Shown here piece after piece: positions 1 through 9,054 of a stretch of 48,704 nucleotides of DNA. The stretch covers positions 1-48,704 of the forward strand of contig JAPOTJ010000072.1 of the NCBI GenBank assembly GCA_026709225.1, read 5' to 3'. The position numbers and the translations under genes were made by a program. Source of the DNA: Gammaproteobacteria bacterium (lineage in GTDB: Bacteria > Pseudomonadota > Gammaproteobacteria > Pseudomonadales > Azotimanducaceae). Within the stretch, counting starts at the first letter, position 1; each line of letters starts with the position of its first letter. The notes beneath the pieces were generated by a model that did not search any database, was not told where the DNA came from, and worked only from the letters and a program-made list of their open reading frames with translations.

Positions 1-482
1 CCATTTTGCCGTGTGCCATGATCGCCGCGGCACTTGGCCTGCTCGCCTATGTGGCTGGTCATTCGGAGATGTCAGCCTATTTTGGCGTGCCCTACATTGA
101 AGGTGCTGGCGAGCTCGCCATTGTCTGCGGTGCGATCTCGGGCGCCGCGCTCGGTTTTCTGTGGTTCAACGCCTACCCCGCGCAGGTGTTCATGGGCGAT
201 GTCGGCGCGCTCTCGCTCGGCGCGGCTTTGGGCGTGCTCGCGCTCATCTCCCGACACGAGTTGCTGCTGGTCGTGATGGCCGGTGTGTTCGTGCTCGAAA
301 CCGTGTCGGTGGTGGTGCAGGTGGCATCTTTTCGACTGACCGGCAAGCGCGTGTTTCGCATGGCGCCGCTGCACCATCACTTTGAGCTGAAAGGCTGGCC
401 TGAGTCGGTGGTGATCGTCCGGTTCTGGATCATCAGCCTCGTACTCGTGCTCATTGCCCTGTCCACCTTGAAGATTCGGTGA
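1..482 (+). CDS. mraY: MraY, phospho-MurNAc-pentapeptide translocase (3' part)
   Basis: Integral inner-membrane enzyme that transfers phospho-MurNAc-pentapeptide from UDP to undecaprenyl phosphate, giving lipid I. Only the C-terminal 159 or so residues are present; the frame is open to the window edge, so the gene begins outside. Seen directly: the [18 protein letters not shown] block (the family's Asp-containing active-site loop, normally [11 protein letters not shown]) and [16 protein letters not shown], the conserved triple-His motif near the C-terminus, with hydrophobic segments between and after them. The TGA stop overlaps the GTG start of murD (GTGA), so the two genes are probably translationally coupled. 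Identity is secure. Confidence 0.96.
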   Translation, partial: ILPCAMIAAALGLLAYVAGHSEMSAYFGVPYIEGAGELAIVCGAISGAALGFLWFNAYPAQVFMGDVGALSLGAALGVLALISRHELLLVVMAGVFVLETVSVVVQVASFRLTGKRVFRMAPLHHHFELKGWPESVVIVRFWIISLVLVLIALSTLKIR

Positions 483-1831
483 CGGTTGTGGCGGAACGGC
501 AAGCAATCCTCGGACTTGGGGTGACCGGCTACTCGCTGCTGCGGCATCTCGCTCACGCGGGCGCGGCGAACCTCCTAGTGGTCGATACACGCGAGCAGCC
601 GCCGATGCTGGCGGCGGCAGCGAACGACTATCCGCAGGTCGAATTCGTCTGCGGCCGCGCATCGAGGCATATGTCTTGGCAAGGCATCGGGCGCGTTTAC
701 GTGAGTCCCGGCATTGCCATTGACGATTCGTGCGTGCTTGCGCCGGCAAGGCGGCTCGGCATTCCGATCGACAGCGATATTGGCCTCTTCCTGCGCTCTG
801 CACGGGCGCCGGTGTTTGCTGTGACTGGCACCAACGGCAAGAGCACGGTCTGCAGCCTCGCTGGTCATCTGCTGCGCGGACTTGGCATCAATGTCGCGGT
901 CGGCGGCAATCTCGGATTTCCAGCGCTCGATATGCTGATGAGCGCCGCCGCGGCGCACATCTTGGAGCTTTCGAGCTTTCAGCTTGAGCGGCTTGCTGGC
1001 GAATCGGTGCATCTTGGCGCGATCTTGAACATCGCGCCTGATCACGGCGACCGCTACCGGTCCTTTGAAGACTACGCAAACGCGAAGCATCGGATATTCA
1101 AAGGCGCTGATACAAGCCTTGAAAATCGCCAAGATCCGCTGACTGCAGCGTCTGCGGTGGAAGGGGGACACGTGCGCCTGAGTTTTGGCATGGACGCACC
1201 GAAGGGCGCTCGCGATGCCGGCCTCGTCGACGGCAAATGGCTCGCCCTTGGCAGTCATCGAATCACAAGCCTAGAAGCGCTGCCTTTTGGCAGCGGCCAT
1301 CAATGTGCCAATGCACTGGTCGCACTCGTCATCGCGTCCGAAGCAGGCGCAGATGTACGCGCAGCGGGTGATTTTCTCGCCAGCTTTGACGGCCTGCCGC
1401 ATCGCATGAAGCTCATCGGCGTGCAGGATGGCGTGCGCTGGATTGACGACTCCAAAGCCACGAACGTCGCCGCTGCGCACAGCGCGATCACGAGTCTTGC
1501 GAGCGCGTCCGGCGACGGCCGCATCTTCGTGATTCTCGGCGGCGATGCCAAGGGCGCGGATATCAGCCCGTTGCGCGAGTCAATCAGCGAGCAAATCGCT
1601 GGCGTGTGCGTGCTCGGCAAGGACGCGCCGCGCTTCGTCGATGCGCTTGAGGGCACAACGGAGATCTTCAGCGCCCAATCGATGGACGAAGCCGTATATC
1701 TGTGCTCCGGCCGCGCCAAGAACGGCGATCAAGTGCTGCTGTCGCCAGCCGCCGCAAGCTTCGATATGTTCGAGAACTTCGAGGTGCGCGGGCGCGCGTT
1801 TCAAGCCGCAGTCACAGGCCTTTCACAATGA
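479..1831 (+). CDS. murD: MurD, UDP-MurNAc-L-alanine:D-glutamate ligase
   Basis: Cytoplasmic ATP-dependent ligase that adds D-glutamate to UDP-MurNAc-L-Ala. 450 aa, normal for the family. Residues 10-18 form the N-terminal nucleotide-binding turn ([10 protein letters not shown]), TGTNGKST at about 116-123 is the Mur-ligase P-loop, and [11 protein letters not shown] and the later WIDDSKATN block are characteristic MurD motifs. The start is a GTG overlapping the mraY stop by 4 bases; the stop overlaps the ftsW ATG (ATGA). It is in its usual place after mraY. No sign of damage. Confidence 0.96.
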   Translation: MTVVAERQAILGLGVTGYSLLRHLAHAGAANLLVVDTREQPPMLAAAANDYPQVEFVCGRASRHMSWQGIGRVYVSPGIAIDDSCVLAPARRLGIPIDSDIGLFLRSARAPVFAVTGTNGKSTVCSLAGHLLRGLGINVAVGGNLGFPALDMLMSAAAAHILELSSFQLERLAGESVHLGAILNIAPDHGDRYRSFEDYANAKHRIFKGADTSLENRQDPLTAASAVEGGHVRLSFGMDAPKGARDAGLVDGKWLALGSHRITSLEALPFGSGHQCANALVALVIASEAGADVRAAGDFLASFDGLPHRMKLIGVQDGVRWIDDSKATNVAAAHSAITSLASASGDGRIFVILGGDAKGADISPLRESISEQIAGVCVLGKDAPRFVDALEGTTEIFSAQSMDEAVYLCSGRAKNGDQVLLSPAAASFDMFENFEVRGRAFQAAVTGLSQ

Positions 1832-2976
1832 ACGATTCCGTGCCGCAATCGATGCAAAGGCCGCTTCAAGTGTCGTTTCAGGCGGGGCTCGTGATGCCTG
1901 CCCTCTGCCTCGCGCTCTTCGGCCTCGTCATGGTGTCGTCGGCGACGCTTGCGGGCAGCGTCGAATCGCCGTCAACGCTTGCCGTGCCGCTTCGGCACAC
2001 CTTCTACCTGCTCGCCGCGCTTGCCGCGTTCCTCGTTGTCGCGCACGTGCCGCTTGAGACTTGGCGCGTACTGCGCGTGCCGCTCATGCTACTCGCGATC
2101 ATCATGTGTGCGGTGGTGCTTGTGATCGGCGTCAACGTCAACGGCGCGACGCGCTGGATCTCTCTCGGCCCGGTCTCGGTTCAGCCGATTGAACTCGTCA
2201 AATGGGTGGCGATCGTCTACGTTGCGGCAAGCTTGAGCCGTCACGCCTCGCCGCAAGGGCTGCCTATCAAGGCCTATGTGCAGCCGATCATGCTCTTCGC
2301 CATGCTCTGTGGACTCCTGCTCTTACAGCCAGATTTCGGTGGCATGGTGCTGCTTTTGCTGGTGGTGCTTGCGATGACCTTCCTCGCGGGCATGCGCATT
2401 CACCATCTGCTTGCCGCGGGCGTCGCAGCCCTTGCCGGGCTCGGCACCCTTGCGGTCAGCGCTTCGTACCGACTCGATCGCATCTTGTCATTCATGAACC
2501 CGTGGGAATCTGCCACTGGGGAAGGCTATCAGTCGGTGCAAGCGCAAATCGCTTTCGGGCGCGGCGAGTTCTTCGGCCTCGGCCTCGGTGATGGCGTTCA
2601 AAAGCTTGCCTACCTGCCGGAATCGCACAACGACTTCATCCTCGCAGTCGTCGCCGAAGAACTCGGACTTTTCGGCATCTTGGCAGTGGTCGTGCTGTTC
2701 GCGTTCCTGATCTTCCATGTGCTGCGCGTTGGCAGGCGCGTGTGGTGCGATAACGATCCCTATCCGGCGCTGCTCGCTTGGGGCGTGGGCCTTGCCATCG
2801 GCCTGCAAGCGCTCATCAACTATGGGGTGAACCTCGGTGTGCTGCCAACCAAGGGCTTGACGCTGCCGCTTATCAGTTATGGCGGCAACAGCCTGATCGC
2901 GACCGCCGCCATGCTCGGACTTGTGGCGCGGGTGGAGATGGAGACCGATATTGAGGAGGCGGGCGATGACGACTGA
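1828..2976 (+). CDS. ftsW: FtsW, SEDS-family septal peptidoglycan glycosyltransferase
   Basis: Polytopic inner-membrane SEDS protein that polymerises lipid II at the septum together with its cognate class B PBP. 382 aa, normal size, with about ten hydrophobic segments. Family blocks seen: GATRWISLGPVSVQPIE, the SYRLDRILSFMNPWES stretch, GEGYQSVQAQIAFGRGEFFGLGLG, LPESHNDFILAVVAEELG and LPTKGLTLPLISYGGNSL. The ATG at 1828 overlaps the murD stop and was chosen over an in-frame upstream start inside murD. In most gammaproteobacteria murG follows; here murC follows directly with an 11-base overlap. Confidence 0.96.
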   Translation: MNDSVPQSMQRPLQVSFQAGLVMPALCLALFGLVMVSSATLAGSVESPSTLAVPLRHTFYLLAALAAFLVVAHVPLETWRVLRVPLMLLAIIMCAVVLVIGVNVNGATRWISLGPVSVQPIELVKWVAIVYVAASLSRHASPQGLPIKAYVQPIMLFAMLCGLLLLQPDFGGMVLLLLVVLAMTFLAGMRIHHLLAAGVAALAGLGTLAVSASYRLDRILSFMNPWESATGEGYQSVQAQIAFGRGEFFGLGLGDGVQKLAYLPESHNDFILAVVAEELGLFGILAVVVLFAFLIFHVLRVGRRVWCDNDPYPALLAWGVGLAIGLQALINYGVNLGVLPTKGLTLPLISYGGNSLIATAAMLGLVARVEMETDIEEAGDDD

Positions 2977-4429
2977 GCCGCTCACGCCGCCGTCAAGGCT
3001 GCCGACGAATCTGCGCTTCATGGGCCGCGTCAAGCGAGTACATTTTGTTGGCGTCGGCGGTGCTGGCATGTGCGGCATCGCCGAAGTGTTGGCAAACGAA
3101 GGCTTTGCCGTGTCGGGCTCCGACTTGGAAGCATCGGCAACCACGCGCCACTTGCAACGTGTGGGTGTCGAGGTACACGTCGGCCACAAGCGGGAACATG
3201 TGCGCAATGCCGATGTCGTCGTGGTGTCGGCTGCAGTGCCGCCCACCAACGAGGAGATTGCCGAAGCGCGTGCGCTCGGCATTGCGGTCATTCCGAGAGC
3301 GGAGATGCTCGGCGAGCTGATGCGCTACCGAATTGGTGTCGCCGTCGCCGGTAGCCATGGCAAGACCACCACCACAAGCATGATCGCCGCCATGTTCGAG
3401 CATGCTGGCGCGGACCCAACGTATGTGATCGGTGGTGTGCTGCGCGGCAGGAGCGGCAACGCGCGCTTCGGTGAAGGGCAGCATTTGATTGCCGAGGCCG
3501 ACGAGAGCGATGCGTCGTTCTTGCATCTGCTGCCGCAGATCGCTGTGGTCACCAACATTGATCGTGATCATCTTGCCGCTTATGACGGCGATTTCGGCCA
3601 CCTCAAAGACGCTTTCATTCGATTCGCGCAGCGGCTGCCCTTCTTCGGCGCACTGCTCGCGTGCGCCGATGACTCGGGCGTGGCCGATATTCTGCCAGCG
3701 CTCACGCGCCCGGTCTTGACCTATGGACTAGCCGAAGGCCGCGACTATCGAGCTACCAACATTCGCGCCGATCATCTGGACTGGCGCTTCACTGCGCATC
3801 GGCCAGCAGGGCGTCCGCCCGTCGAAGTGGCGGTGTCGCCGCCGGGGACACACAACGTGCTGAATGCGCTCGCCGCTGTCGCAGTAGCGACCGAGCTTGG
3901 GCTTTCCGATGATGCCATCGCAGGCGCTATGGAGAATTTTCACGGCGTTGGCCGGCGCTTTGAAATCCATCCGCACTGCCTGATCAATGGCAAGCGATTC
4001 ATACTTATCGATGACTACGGGCATCATCCGCGCGAGCTTGCGGCGGTGATCGACACGGCGCGACATCTCTGGCCGCGGCGTCGCCTCGTGATGGCCTTTC
4101 AGCCGCATCGGTACTCTCGGACGCAGCAGCTGTTCGATGCCTTTGTGGATGTGCTCGCGCGTGTCGATGTGCTCGCGCTGCTAGAAACCTACGCGGCTGG
4201 TGAGCCCGTCATCGATGGCGCTAGGAGCTGTGACCTCTTCAAAGGACTGCGCAACCTGGGCAGGCCGCTACAGAAGTCTATGGCTGGCACCGCAGACGAT
4301 GCTTGCGAGCTGCTCACGCAGCTAATCGAAGACGACGATGTGCTGCTCGTGCAGGGCGCGGGCAATGTCAATCGCCTCACTGCGCAAATGGCTGAAGTGC
4401 ACGCGCAATCGGCGCTCAAGATAGGGTGA
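2966..4429 (+). CDS. murC: MurC, UDP-MurNAc:L-alanine ligase
   Basis: Cytoplasmic ATP-dependent ligase that adds the first amino acid, L-alanine, to UDP-MurNAc. 487 aa. GVGGAGMCGIAE at about 29-40 is the UDP-substrate Rossmann loop, GSHGKTTT at 129-136 is the ATP-binding P-loop, and DDYGHHP plus AFQPHRYSRT in the C-terminal half are MurC-specific. The start at 2966 is preceded by a good Shine-Dalgarno (TGAGGAGGCGG) lying in the ftsW 3' end; a longer in-frame start at 2921 has an unlikely Arg/Trp-rich N-terminus. murG is not found before it, nor murB or ddl after it; ftsQ begins at its stop codon. Confidence 0.96.
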   Translation: MTTEPLTPPSRLPTNLRFMGRVKRVHFVGVGGAGMCGIAEVLANEGFAVSGSDLEASATTRHLQRVGVEVHVGHKREHVRNADVVVVSAAVPPTNEEIAEARALGIAVIPRAEMLGELMRYRIGVAVAGSHGKTTTTSMIAAMFEHAGADPTYVIGGVLRGRSGNARFGEGQHLIAEADESDASFLHLLPQIAVVTNIDRDHLAAYDGDFGHLKDAFIRFAQRLPFFGALLACADDSGVADILPALTRPVLTYGLAEGRDYRATNIRADHLDWRFTAHRPAGRPPVEVAVSPPGTHNVLNALAAVAVATELGLSDDAIAGAMENFHGVGRRFEIHPHCLINGKRFILIDDYGHHPRELAAVIDTARHLWPRRRLVMAFQPHRYSRTQQLFDAFVDVLARVDVLALLETYAAGEPVIDGARSCDLFKGLRNLGRPLQKSMAGTADDACELLTQLIEDDDVLLVQGAGNVNRLTAQMAEVHAQSALKIG

Positions 4430-5211
4430 AGACAATGGCGCCGACAACGCAAGACTCAAGCCGCCAATTCACGTGGGCATTCTGGGCGTGTGCCTTGGTG
4501 CTGCTGCTTGTCGCTGCTGAACTCGCTCGCAACTATCATGTCGGTGCGCTGCAGATTCGGGTCGAAGGCAACTTGTCCCCGGATGAGCGCGAGCAGCTTG
4601 AAGCCCTACTTGACCCGTACGTGCATGAACGCGCGTTCTGGCTCGATTCCGAAGACCTCGCCAAAGACCTTGGGTCGCTGCCATGGGTGGGCGCCGTCGA
4701 GATTCGATCAAACGGCCTTTCGAGGGCGACAGTGAAAGTGTCGCATAGCTTGACCTCGCGCCTGTCGGGTCCTGAGCGAACACTTGTGAACGCCATTCGC
4801 GATCTGGCGCGCGCCAATCAAAGCGCACCCGTGTCGCTGGTCCGTCAAGTGCTGCAGGGCGATACAAACGACCGCGCGGCGCCCGGGCACGAGAAGTTTG
4901 TGTTCATGGCCTTTGACCTTATGCTCGATGAACTCGGCATTCGCCTCAATGAAGTCAACATTGACGCCTCCGGCCGAGTCGTTCTGCATATGGACGCTGG
5001 CAAGACGCTGATGCTCGGCAGCAATGCCCAAGTGGACCGCGCCCACAGGTTCGCGCGTATTTACCAGTCGGCGCTCAAAACGGATTGGCATCGGGTGGCG
5101 CATGTTGATGCCCGCTATGCCGATGCGATCGCGGTGCGCCATGCGCCTCAAGGCCAATTGCTCGCGGGTCATTTTGTGTCCGCGCCTATTGTCAGCGGAG
5201 AAGGGCGATGA
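4426..5211 (+). CDS. ftsQ: FtsQ, divisome bitopic membrane protein (divergent)
   Basis: Bitopic inner-membrane protein linking early and late division proteins through the FtsB-FtsL subcomplex. 261 aa from the GTG at 4426 (GTGA overlap with murC); an ATG at 4435 is possible. One membrane segment at about residues 16-37, then a POTRA-like domain beginning near ALQIRVEGNLSPDE and including LPWVGAVEIR. The identification rests on this architecture and on the position between murC and ftsA. Past the POTRA domain the sequence is unusual: the typical ARW...LVN..G.vF block is hard to see, replaced by SRLSGPERTLVNAIRDL. The gene is complete and in frame, so this is divergence and not a frameshift. 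Confidence 0.85.
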   Translation: MKTMAPTTQDSSRQFTWAFWACALVLLLVAAELARNYHVGALQIRVEGNLSPDEREQLEALLDPYVHERAFWLDSEDLAKDLGSLPWVGAVEIRSNGLSRATVKVSHSLTSRLSGPERTLVNAIRDLARANQSAPVSLVRQVLQGDTNDRAAPGHEKFVFMAFDLMLDELGIRLNEVNIDASGRVVLHMDAGKTLMLGSNAQVDRAHRFARIYQSALKTDWHRVAHVDARYADAIAVRHAPQGQLLAGHFVSAPIVSGEGR

Positions 5212-6452
5212 CGGTGATTACCAGCCTTGATATCGGGACACACAAGATCGTCGCCATCATGGGGCGGATGCGGGCGGACGCCGAAGTCGAGATCATCGGT
5301 GTCGGACATCACGACTCCACCGGCCTGAAGCGCGGCGAAGTGGTTGATATTGACGCCACCGTAGATGCCATCCGCTCGGCGATTCGCGGCGTCGAGTACG
5401 CCTCCGGCATCGATAGCGGCTCGGTATCGGGCGTCACCGTTGGCATCGCAGGCAGTCACATCCGCTGCATGCACGCTGACGGCAAGGTGAAAATCGCGGG
5501 CAAGGAAGTGAGCGCCAACGATATTGCTTCGGCCATCGATACAGCGAGCGCCATCGATATCGGCCTCGGCGAACGCATGCTGCATGTCCTGCCCCGCACC
5601 TTCACGGTTGACCGCGCCACAGGCGTGACGCAGCCAATTGGCATGTACGGCAAGCAGCTAGGTGTCGGCGTGCTGCTGGTGAACTGCGCCGATGCCGCTG
5701 CGAGCAACATCGAAAAGTGCGTGTACTCGTGCGAGATGAAGGTAGATGCCTTGGTGCTCGAACAGATTGCGTCGAGCCGCGCTGTGCTTGACAACGACGA
5801 AAAAGCGCTCGGTGTATGCGTCGTGGATATCGGCGGCGGCACCACTGATATTGCCGTCTATCTTGATGGCGCACTCGAGTATGTGGGCGTCATTCCTATC
5901 GCGGGCGATCAGATGACCCGAGACATCGCGCACGCGCTGCAGACGCCGCTGCGGGTCGCGCAGGACATCAAGGAGCGCTACGGATGCGCCTATGCAAGCG
6001 ATGTCGGCGGGCACGAGCGAGTCTATGTGGAAGGCGTGGGCGGACGCATCGGCCGCGAGATACCTCGGCAATCGCTTGCCGATGTTGTCCAGGCGCGCTA
6101 CACCGAGCTCTTCGTGTTGATACGCGAGCAGCTTGCCGCCGAAGGGCTGCTCGGCTCGTTGAGCGCAGGACTCGTGCTCACCGGCGGCTCGGCGAGCATG
6201 GAAGGCTGCGTCAAACTCGCCGAAGAACATTTTCAGATGGCCGTGCGCCGGGGCATACCGACGCAGAAGTACGGTGTGCGCGCCATGATGCAGGACCCCA
6301 AGTATTCGACCGGGGTCGGACTCTTGCTGCACCGCGCCGATGCCATTCGCGCCGCGCGTGCGCAGGCGCAAGTGCAAAACAGATTTTTCGCGCGCATCGC
6401 TAGGCTGTTCGGCTCCGGCGCGCGCAAAACCGCCGTGGTAAGCGGCTATTGA
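5208..6452 (+). CDS. ftsA: FtsA, actin-like Z-ring membrane anchor
   Basis: Actin-fold ATP-binding protein that tethers FtsZ to the inner membrane and recruits later division proteins. 414 aa. SLDIGTHKIVAI near the N-terminus is phosphate loop 1, CVVDIGGGTTDIAVY at about 203-217 is phosphate loop 2, and GLVLTGGSASMEG is the adenosine motif. The C-terminus carries the amphipathic stretch NRFFARIARLFGS, as expected for the membrane-targeting sequence, followed by an extra polar tail of about 11 residues. ATG at 5208 overlaps the ftsQ stop (ATGA). The region after KLAEE matches the conserved FtsA fold. Confidence 0.95.
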   Translation: MTVITSLDIGTHKIVAIMGRMRADAEVEIIGVGHHDSTGLKRGEVVDIDATVDAIRSAIRGVEYASGIDSGSVSGVTVGIAGSHIRCMHADGKVKIAGKEVSANDIASAIDTASAIDIGLGERMLHVLPRTFTVDRATGVTQPIGMYGKQLGVGVLLVNCADAAASNIEKCVYSCEMKVDALVLEQIASSRAVLDNDEKALGVCVVDIGGGTTDIAVYLDGALEYVGVIPIAGDQMTRDIAHALQTPLRVAQDIKERYGCAYASDVGGHERVYVEGVGGRIGREIPRQSLADVVQARYTELFVLIREQLAAEGLLGSLSAGLVLTGGSASMEGCVKLAEEHFQMAVRRGIPTQKYGVRAMMQDPKYSTGVGLLLHRADAIRAARAQAQVQNRFFARIARLFGSGARKTAVVSGY

Positions 6453-6483
6453 CCATTCAAATGATCACTAGGAGGATAGTGTC

Positions 6484-7656
6484 GTGTCGCAATTATTCGT
6501 TGTAGAAGATCCAGAACCTCGCAAGGCCATCATCAAGGTGATGGGCGTTGGTGGTGGTGGCGGCAACGCCATCAACCATATGTTCAACAGAGGGGAGTCC
6601 GAGGTCAGTTATCTGGCCCTCAATACGGATTCCGGCCATCTCGGCACCTTGAGCGTGCCGACGATGGCGCTCGGCATGCAGCGGGAATCTGGATTGGGCG
6701 CGGGTGCCGACCCCGACAAGGGGCGCGAAGCCGCGCACCAGTCCGAGCACGAAATCGAATCCCATCTCGATGAGATTGATATGCTCTTCATCGCAGCCGG
6801 CATGGGCGGCGGCACTGGGACAGGCGCCGCGCCGGTGGTCGCCGAACTGGCACGCAAACGTGGCATATTGACGGTGGCGGTGGTCACCAAGCCGTTCAGT
6901 TGGGAGCTTCCGACGCGCAAGAAGGTCGCAGAAGACGGCATCGAAAAGCTCGCGACGAAAGTTGACTCGATCATCACGATCAGCAACGACAAGCTCAGCG
7001 AAACGCACAGCGATCAGCGCATAGAGGACGCCTTCGCACGTGCCGACGATATTCTGTGCACGGCGGTCGGCGGCATCTCCGACCTCGTCATGAAGGTCGG
7101 TAAAATCAACGTGGACTTCGCGGACCTTTCGCGCATCATGCGCGGCGGCGGCAAGGCGTTGATCGGCGTTGGCGAAGCCTCTGACGCCAACCGCGCCAAG
7201 GATGCCATGACCGCCGCCATGTCCAGTCCACTGCTTGAGAACGTCGATATGAAAGGCTCGACGGGGCTCGTGGTCAACGTCACCTCGGGGCGCGACCTGA
7301 CCTTGCAGGAGTTCGGCCAGATCAACAACGCCGCTGCAGAAATTGCTTGCGATTCAGCGCAACTCATAGCTGGCTGGGTTGTCGATGAAGCAATGGAAGG
7401 TGCGGTACGGGTCACGCTCGTGGTCACGATTCCGAGCCCCGAGGCAGACTATCAGCCGGTGATTGATCGGATTTCACGCGACGGTACGGGTGCGCGGGAC
7501 TACTCGAAGCTCGAAACGCCCATCACCAACCGTACACCGATCCATGTGCCTGCGACGGGAGACAAGCCGCGTAATCGCCCGTCTCGTGCGAAAAAGCTTG
7601 AACAAGAGGCGGTCGAGCCCGAGTGGACGAACATTCAGGCGTATTTGAGTCGCTAG
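6484..7656 (+). CDS. ftsZ: FtsZ, tubulin-like division GTPase (divergent)
   Basis: Cytoplasmic GTPase that polymerises into the Z-ring. 390 aa, starting at a GTG at 6484 behind the Shine-Dalgarno AGGAGG. GVGGGGGNAINHM (21-33), GMGGGTGTGA (106-115, tubulin signature) and the T7 synergy loop NVDFAD (209-214) are intact, so polymerisation and GTP hydrolysis should work. Divergent points: NTDSGHLGTL replaces the usual NTDAQAL region, the sequence after VVTKPF is unusual (SWELPTRKK), and the C-terminal peptide is EWTNIQAYLSR in place of a DIPAFLRKQAD-like sequence. Last gene of the dcw run; lpxC is not present downstream. Confidence 0.95.
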   Translation: MSQLFVVEDPEPRKAIIKVMGVGGGGGNAINHMFNRGESEVSYLALNTDSGHLGTLSVPTMALGMQRESGLGAGADPDKGREAAHQSEHEIESHLDEIDMLFIAAGMGGGTGTGAAPVVAELARKRGILTVAVVTKPFSWELPTRKKVAEDGIEKLATKVDSIITISNDKLSETHSDQRIEDAFARADDILCTAVGGISDLVMKVGKINVDFADLSRIMRGGGKALIGVGEASDANRAKDAMTAAMSSPLLENVDMKGSTGLVVNVTSGRDLTLQEFGQINNAAAEIACDSAQLIAGWVVDEAMEGAVRVTLVVTIPSPEADYQPVIDRISRDGTGARDYSKLETPITNRTPIHVPATGDKPRNRPSRAKKLEQEAVEPEWTNIQAYLSR

Positions 7657-7685
7657 ATACGTTCCTTGGTGCCTGCCAGATCGCT

Positions 7686-7982
7686 TCAAGAAGCACTGAC
7701 CTTGATTGCCTCAATCTCCGCAAAGTCGCTAATTTGCCTTAATCGTGGCAAAATGTCCGTTTGTAGATACCGCAGTCTCGTCGCAATGGAAGCATTATCA
7801 GCGAGCAAAATGAGGGTGTCGCCATGATGACCGGCAACTCGACATTGGTGGGCGATTCGCGCAGGCAGGAAGGCGCGCACCTCTTCTGTCAGATCGTTGA
7901 GTCGCTCGGCCTCACTCAAGAGGCGGCGGATTGCGCTGCCGCTTTTTCGATTTGGTTTGAGTAGGGCATTGATGGAACGCAC
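7686..7982 (-). CDS. DUF721 (DciA-like) protein
   Basis: 98-aa protein of the DUF721 family; some members (DciA) act in loading the replicative helicase. Family features seen: SGSAIRRLLSEAERLNDLT at the N-terminal end, AHQCRVAGHHGDTLILLADN and ATRLRYLQTDILPRLR. I chose the GTG at 7982 because homologous sequence starts there; the frame stays open upstream as a 156-aa reading frame, but that extension lies antisense to the next gene. With this start the first 11 bases overlap the start of the divergent M23 peptidase gene. This gene between ftsZ/lpxC and an M23 gene is a common gammaproteobacterial arrangement. Confidence 0.8.
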   Translation of the reverse strand: MRSINALLKPNRKSGSAIRRLLSEAERLNDLTEEVRAFLPARIAHQCRVAGHHGDTLILLADNASIATRLRYLQTDILPRLRQISDFAEIEAIKVSAS

Positions 7983-8973
7983 GGTGAAAGCCAAGCTCGC
8001 GAGTCTGTTTCTGGCACCAGTGTACATCGTGCTGGTCAGCGAATCGGATGGCCGCCGACTGTCATTGCGCGTGACGCCAGTCATGTTGCAGATTGGGCTG
8101 GTGCTCGCCGTGGGCGCGCTCATTGCCTGTGTGATGGCGCTCAATGTCATCGGCACCCATTACGATGGTGCAATCGCGAGCGCGTCAAAGTTCGATGCGT
8201 GGGAGACGACGATTCAAGAGCAAAGAACTGAGCTCGACACCTTGCGCCGCGAGTCCTATTTGGATATTGAAAGCGTCCTGACGTGGGCGGAATCTCTACA
8301 GGAAGGTCTTGCGAGTATTGAATCCCTTGGTACACGCATGTTCGAGGAAACGGGTATTGAAGCTGATGACTTTGACATTCAGCGCTCGCGCATCGGCGGC
8401 ATCGGCGGGCCGGTGCTGCAAGGTGCGGACGGCGACGATGCGCCGCCCGTTGCTCCGGGGGAACTTGAATCAACAGTGGCCTCGCTTGAAGGCATGCGGG
8501 CGACACTCGAAGTGCGCGAGCGACAGCTTTCGGTGCTGCGCGCACTCGTGCTCGGCGCTTCATCCGAGCGCATTGAAGACAAGCTGAGCGGCAAGCCGGT
8601 CAAGAGCGGCTGGATATCATCGAGCTACGGGCGCAGAAATGACCCCATCACCCACGCGCCTGCGTTTCACAACGGTATGGATTTCGGTGCGCGTCATGGG
8701 TCGGCGATTATTGCCACGGGCGTCGGTGTCGTGACCTTCGCCGGACGCGACAGATCCTACGGCAACTATGTTGAAATCTCGCACGGCGATGGGCTGAAGA
8801 CACTCTACGCCCATGCAGGCAACATTCATGTGGTACCTGGTGATGTCGTCGAAAAAGGTCAAGTGATCGGCGAAGTCGGCGACACCGGCCGCAGCACCGG
8901 GCCACATGTGCATTACGAGGTGATTCACGATGGCAAGCGACTTAATCCGTGGCGGTTTGTGCATTCTTCCTAA
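7972..8973 (+). CDS. M23 (LytM) family peptidoglycan endopeptidase
   Basis: Membrane-anchored zinc metallopeptidase or LytM-like regulator acting in the periplasm. 333 aa from the ATG at 7972. One transmembrane segment lies at about residues 42-62, then a helical coiled-coil-like region (about 75-200), then a C-terminal M23 domain. Zinc-site motifs are present: HNGMDFG and HVHYEV (HxH), so the enzyme is probably active and not a degenerate activator. It lies directly upstream of secA, as in several gammaproteobacteria. Its 5' end overlaps that of the oppositely oriented DUF721 gene. Confidence 0.9.
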   Translation: MERTVKAKLASLFLAPVYIVLVSESDGRRLSLRVTPVMLQIGLVLAVGALIACVMALNVIGTHYDGAIASASKFDAWETTIQEQRTELDTLRRESYLDIESVLTWAESLQEGLASIESLGTRMFEETGIEADDFDIQRSRIGGIGGPVLQGADGDDAPPVAPGELESTVASLEGMRATLEVRERQLSVLRALVLGASSERIEDKLSGKPVKSGWISSSYGRRNDPITHAPAFHNGMDFGARHGSAIIATGVGVVTFAGRDRSYGNYVEISHGDGLKTLYAHAGNIHVVPGDVVEKGQVIGEVGDTGRSTGPHVHYEVIHDGKRLNPWRFVHSS

Positions 8974-9054
8974 CGAGCTTGCAAAACAATTAAAATTGGT
9001 AGGTTGCGGGACGCCTTCCGCCACCGCCAACACGCACACAATCACCACGGTCAC

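Noticed and set aside
72-803. 243-codon minus-strand ORF across mraY and murD
   Set aside because: Shadow of two certain plus-strand genes; Arg-rich low-complexity translation with no family features.
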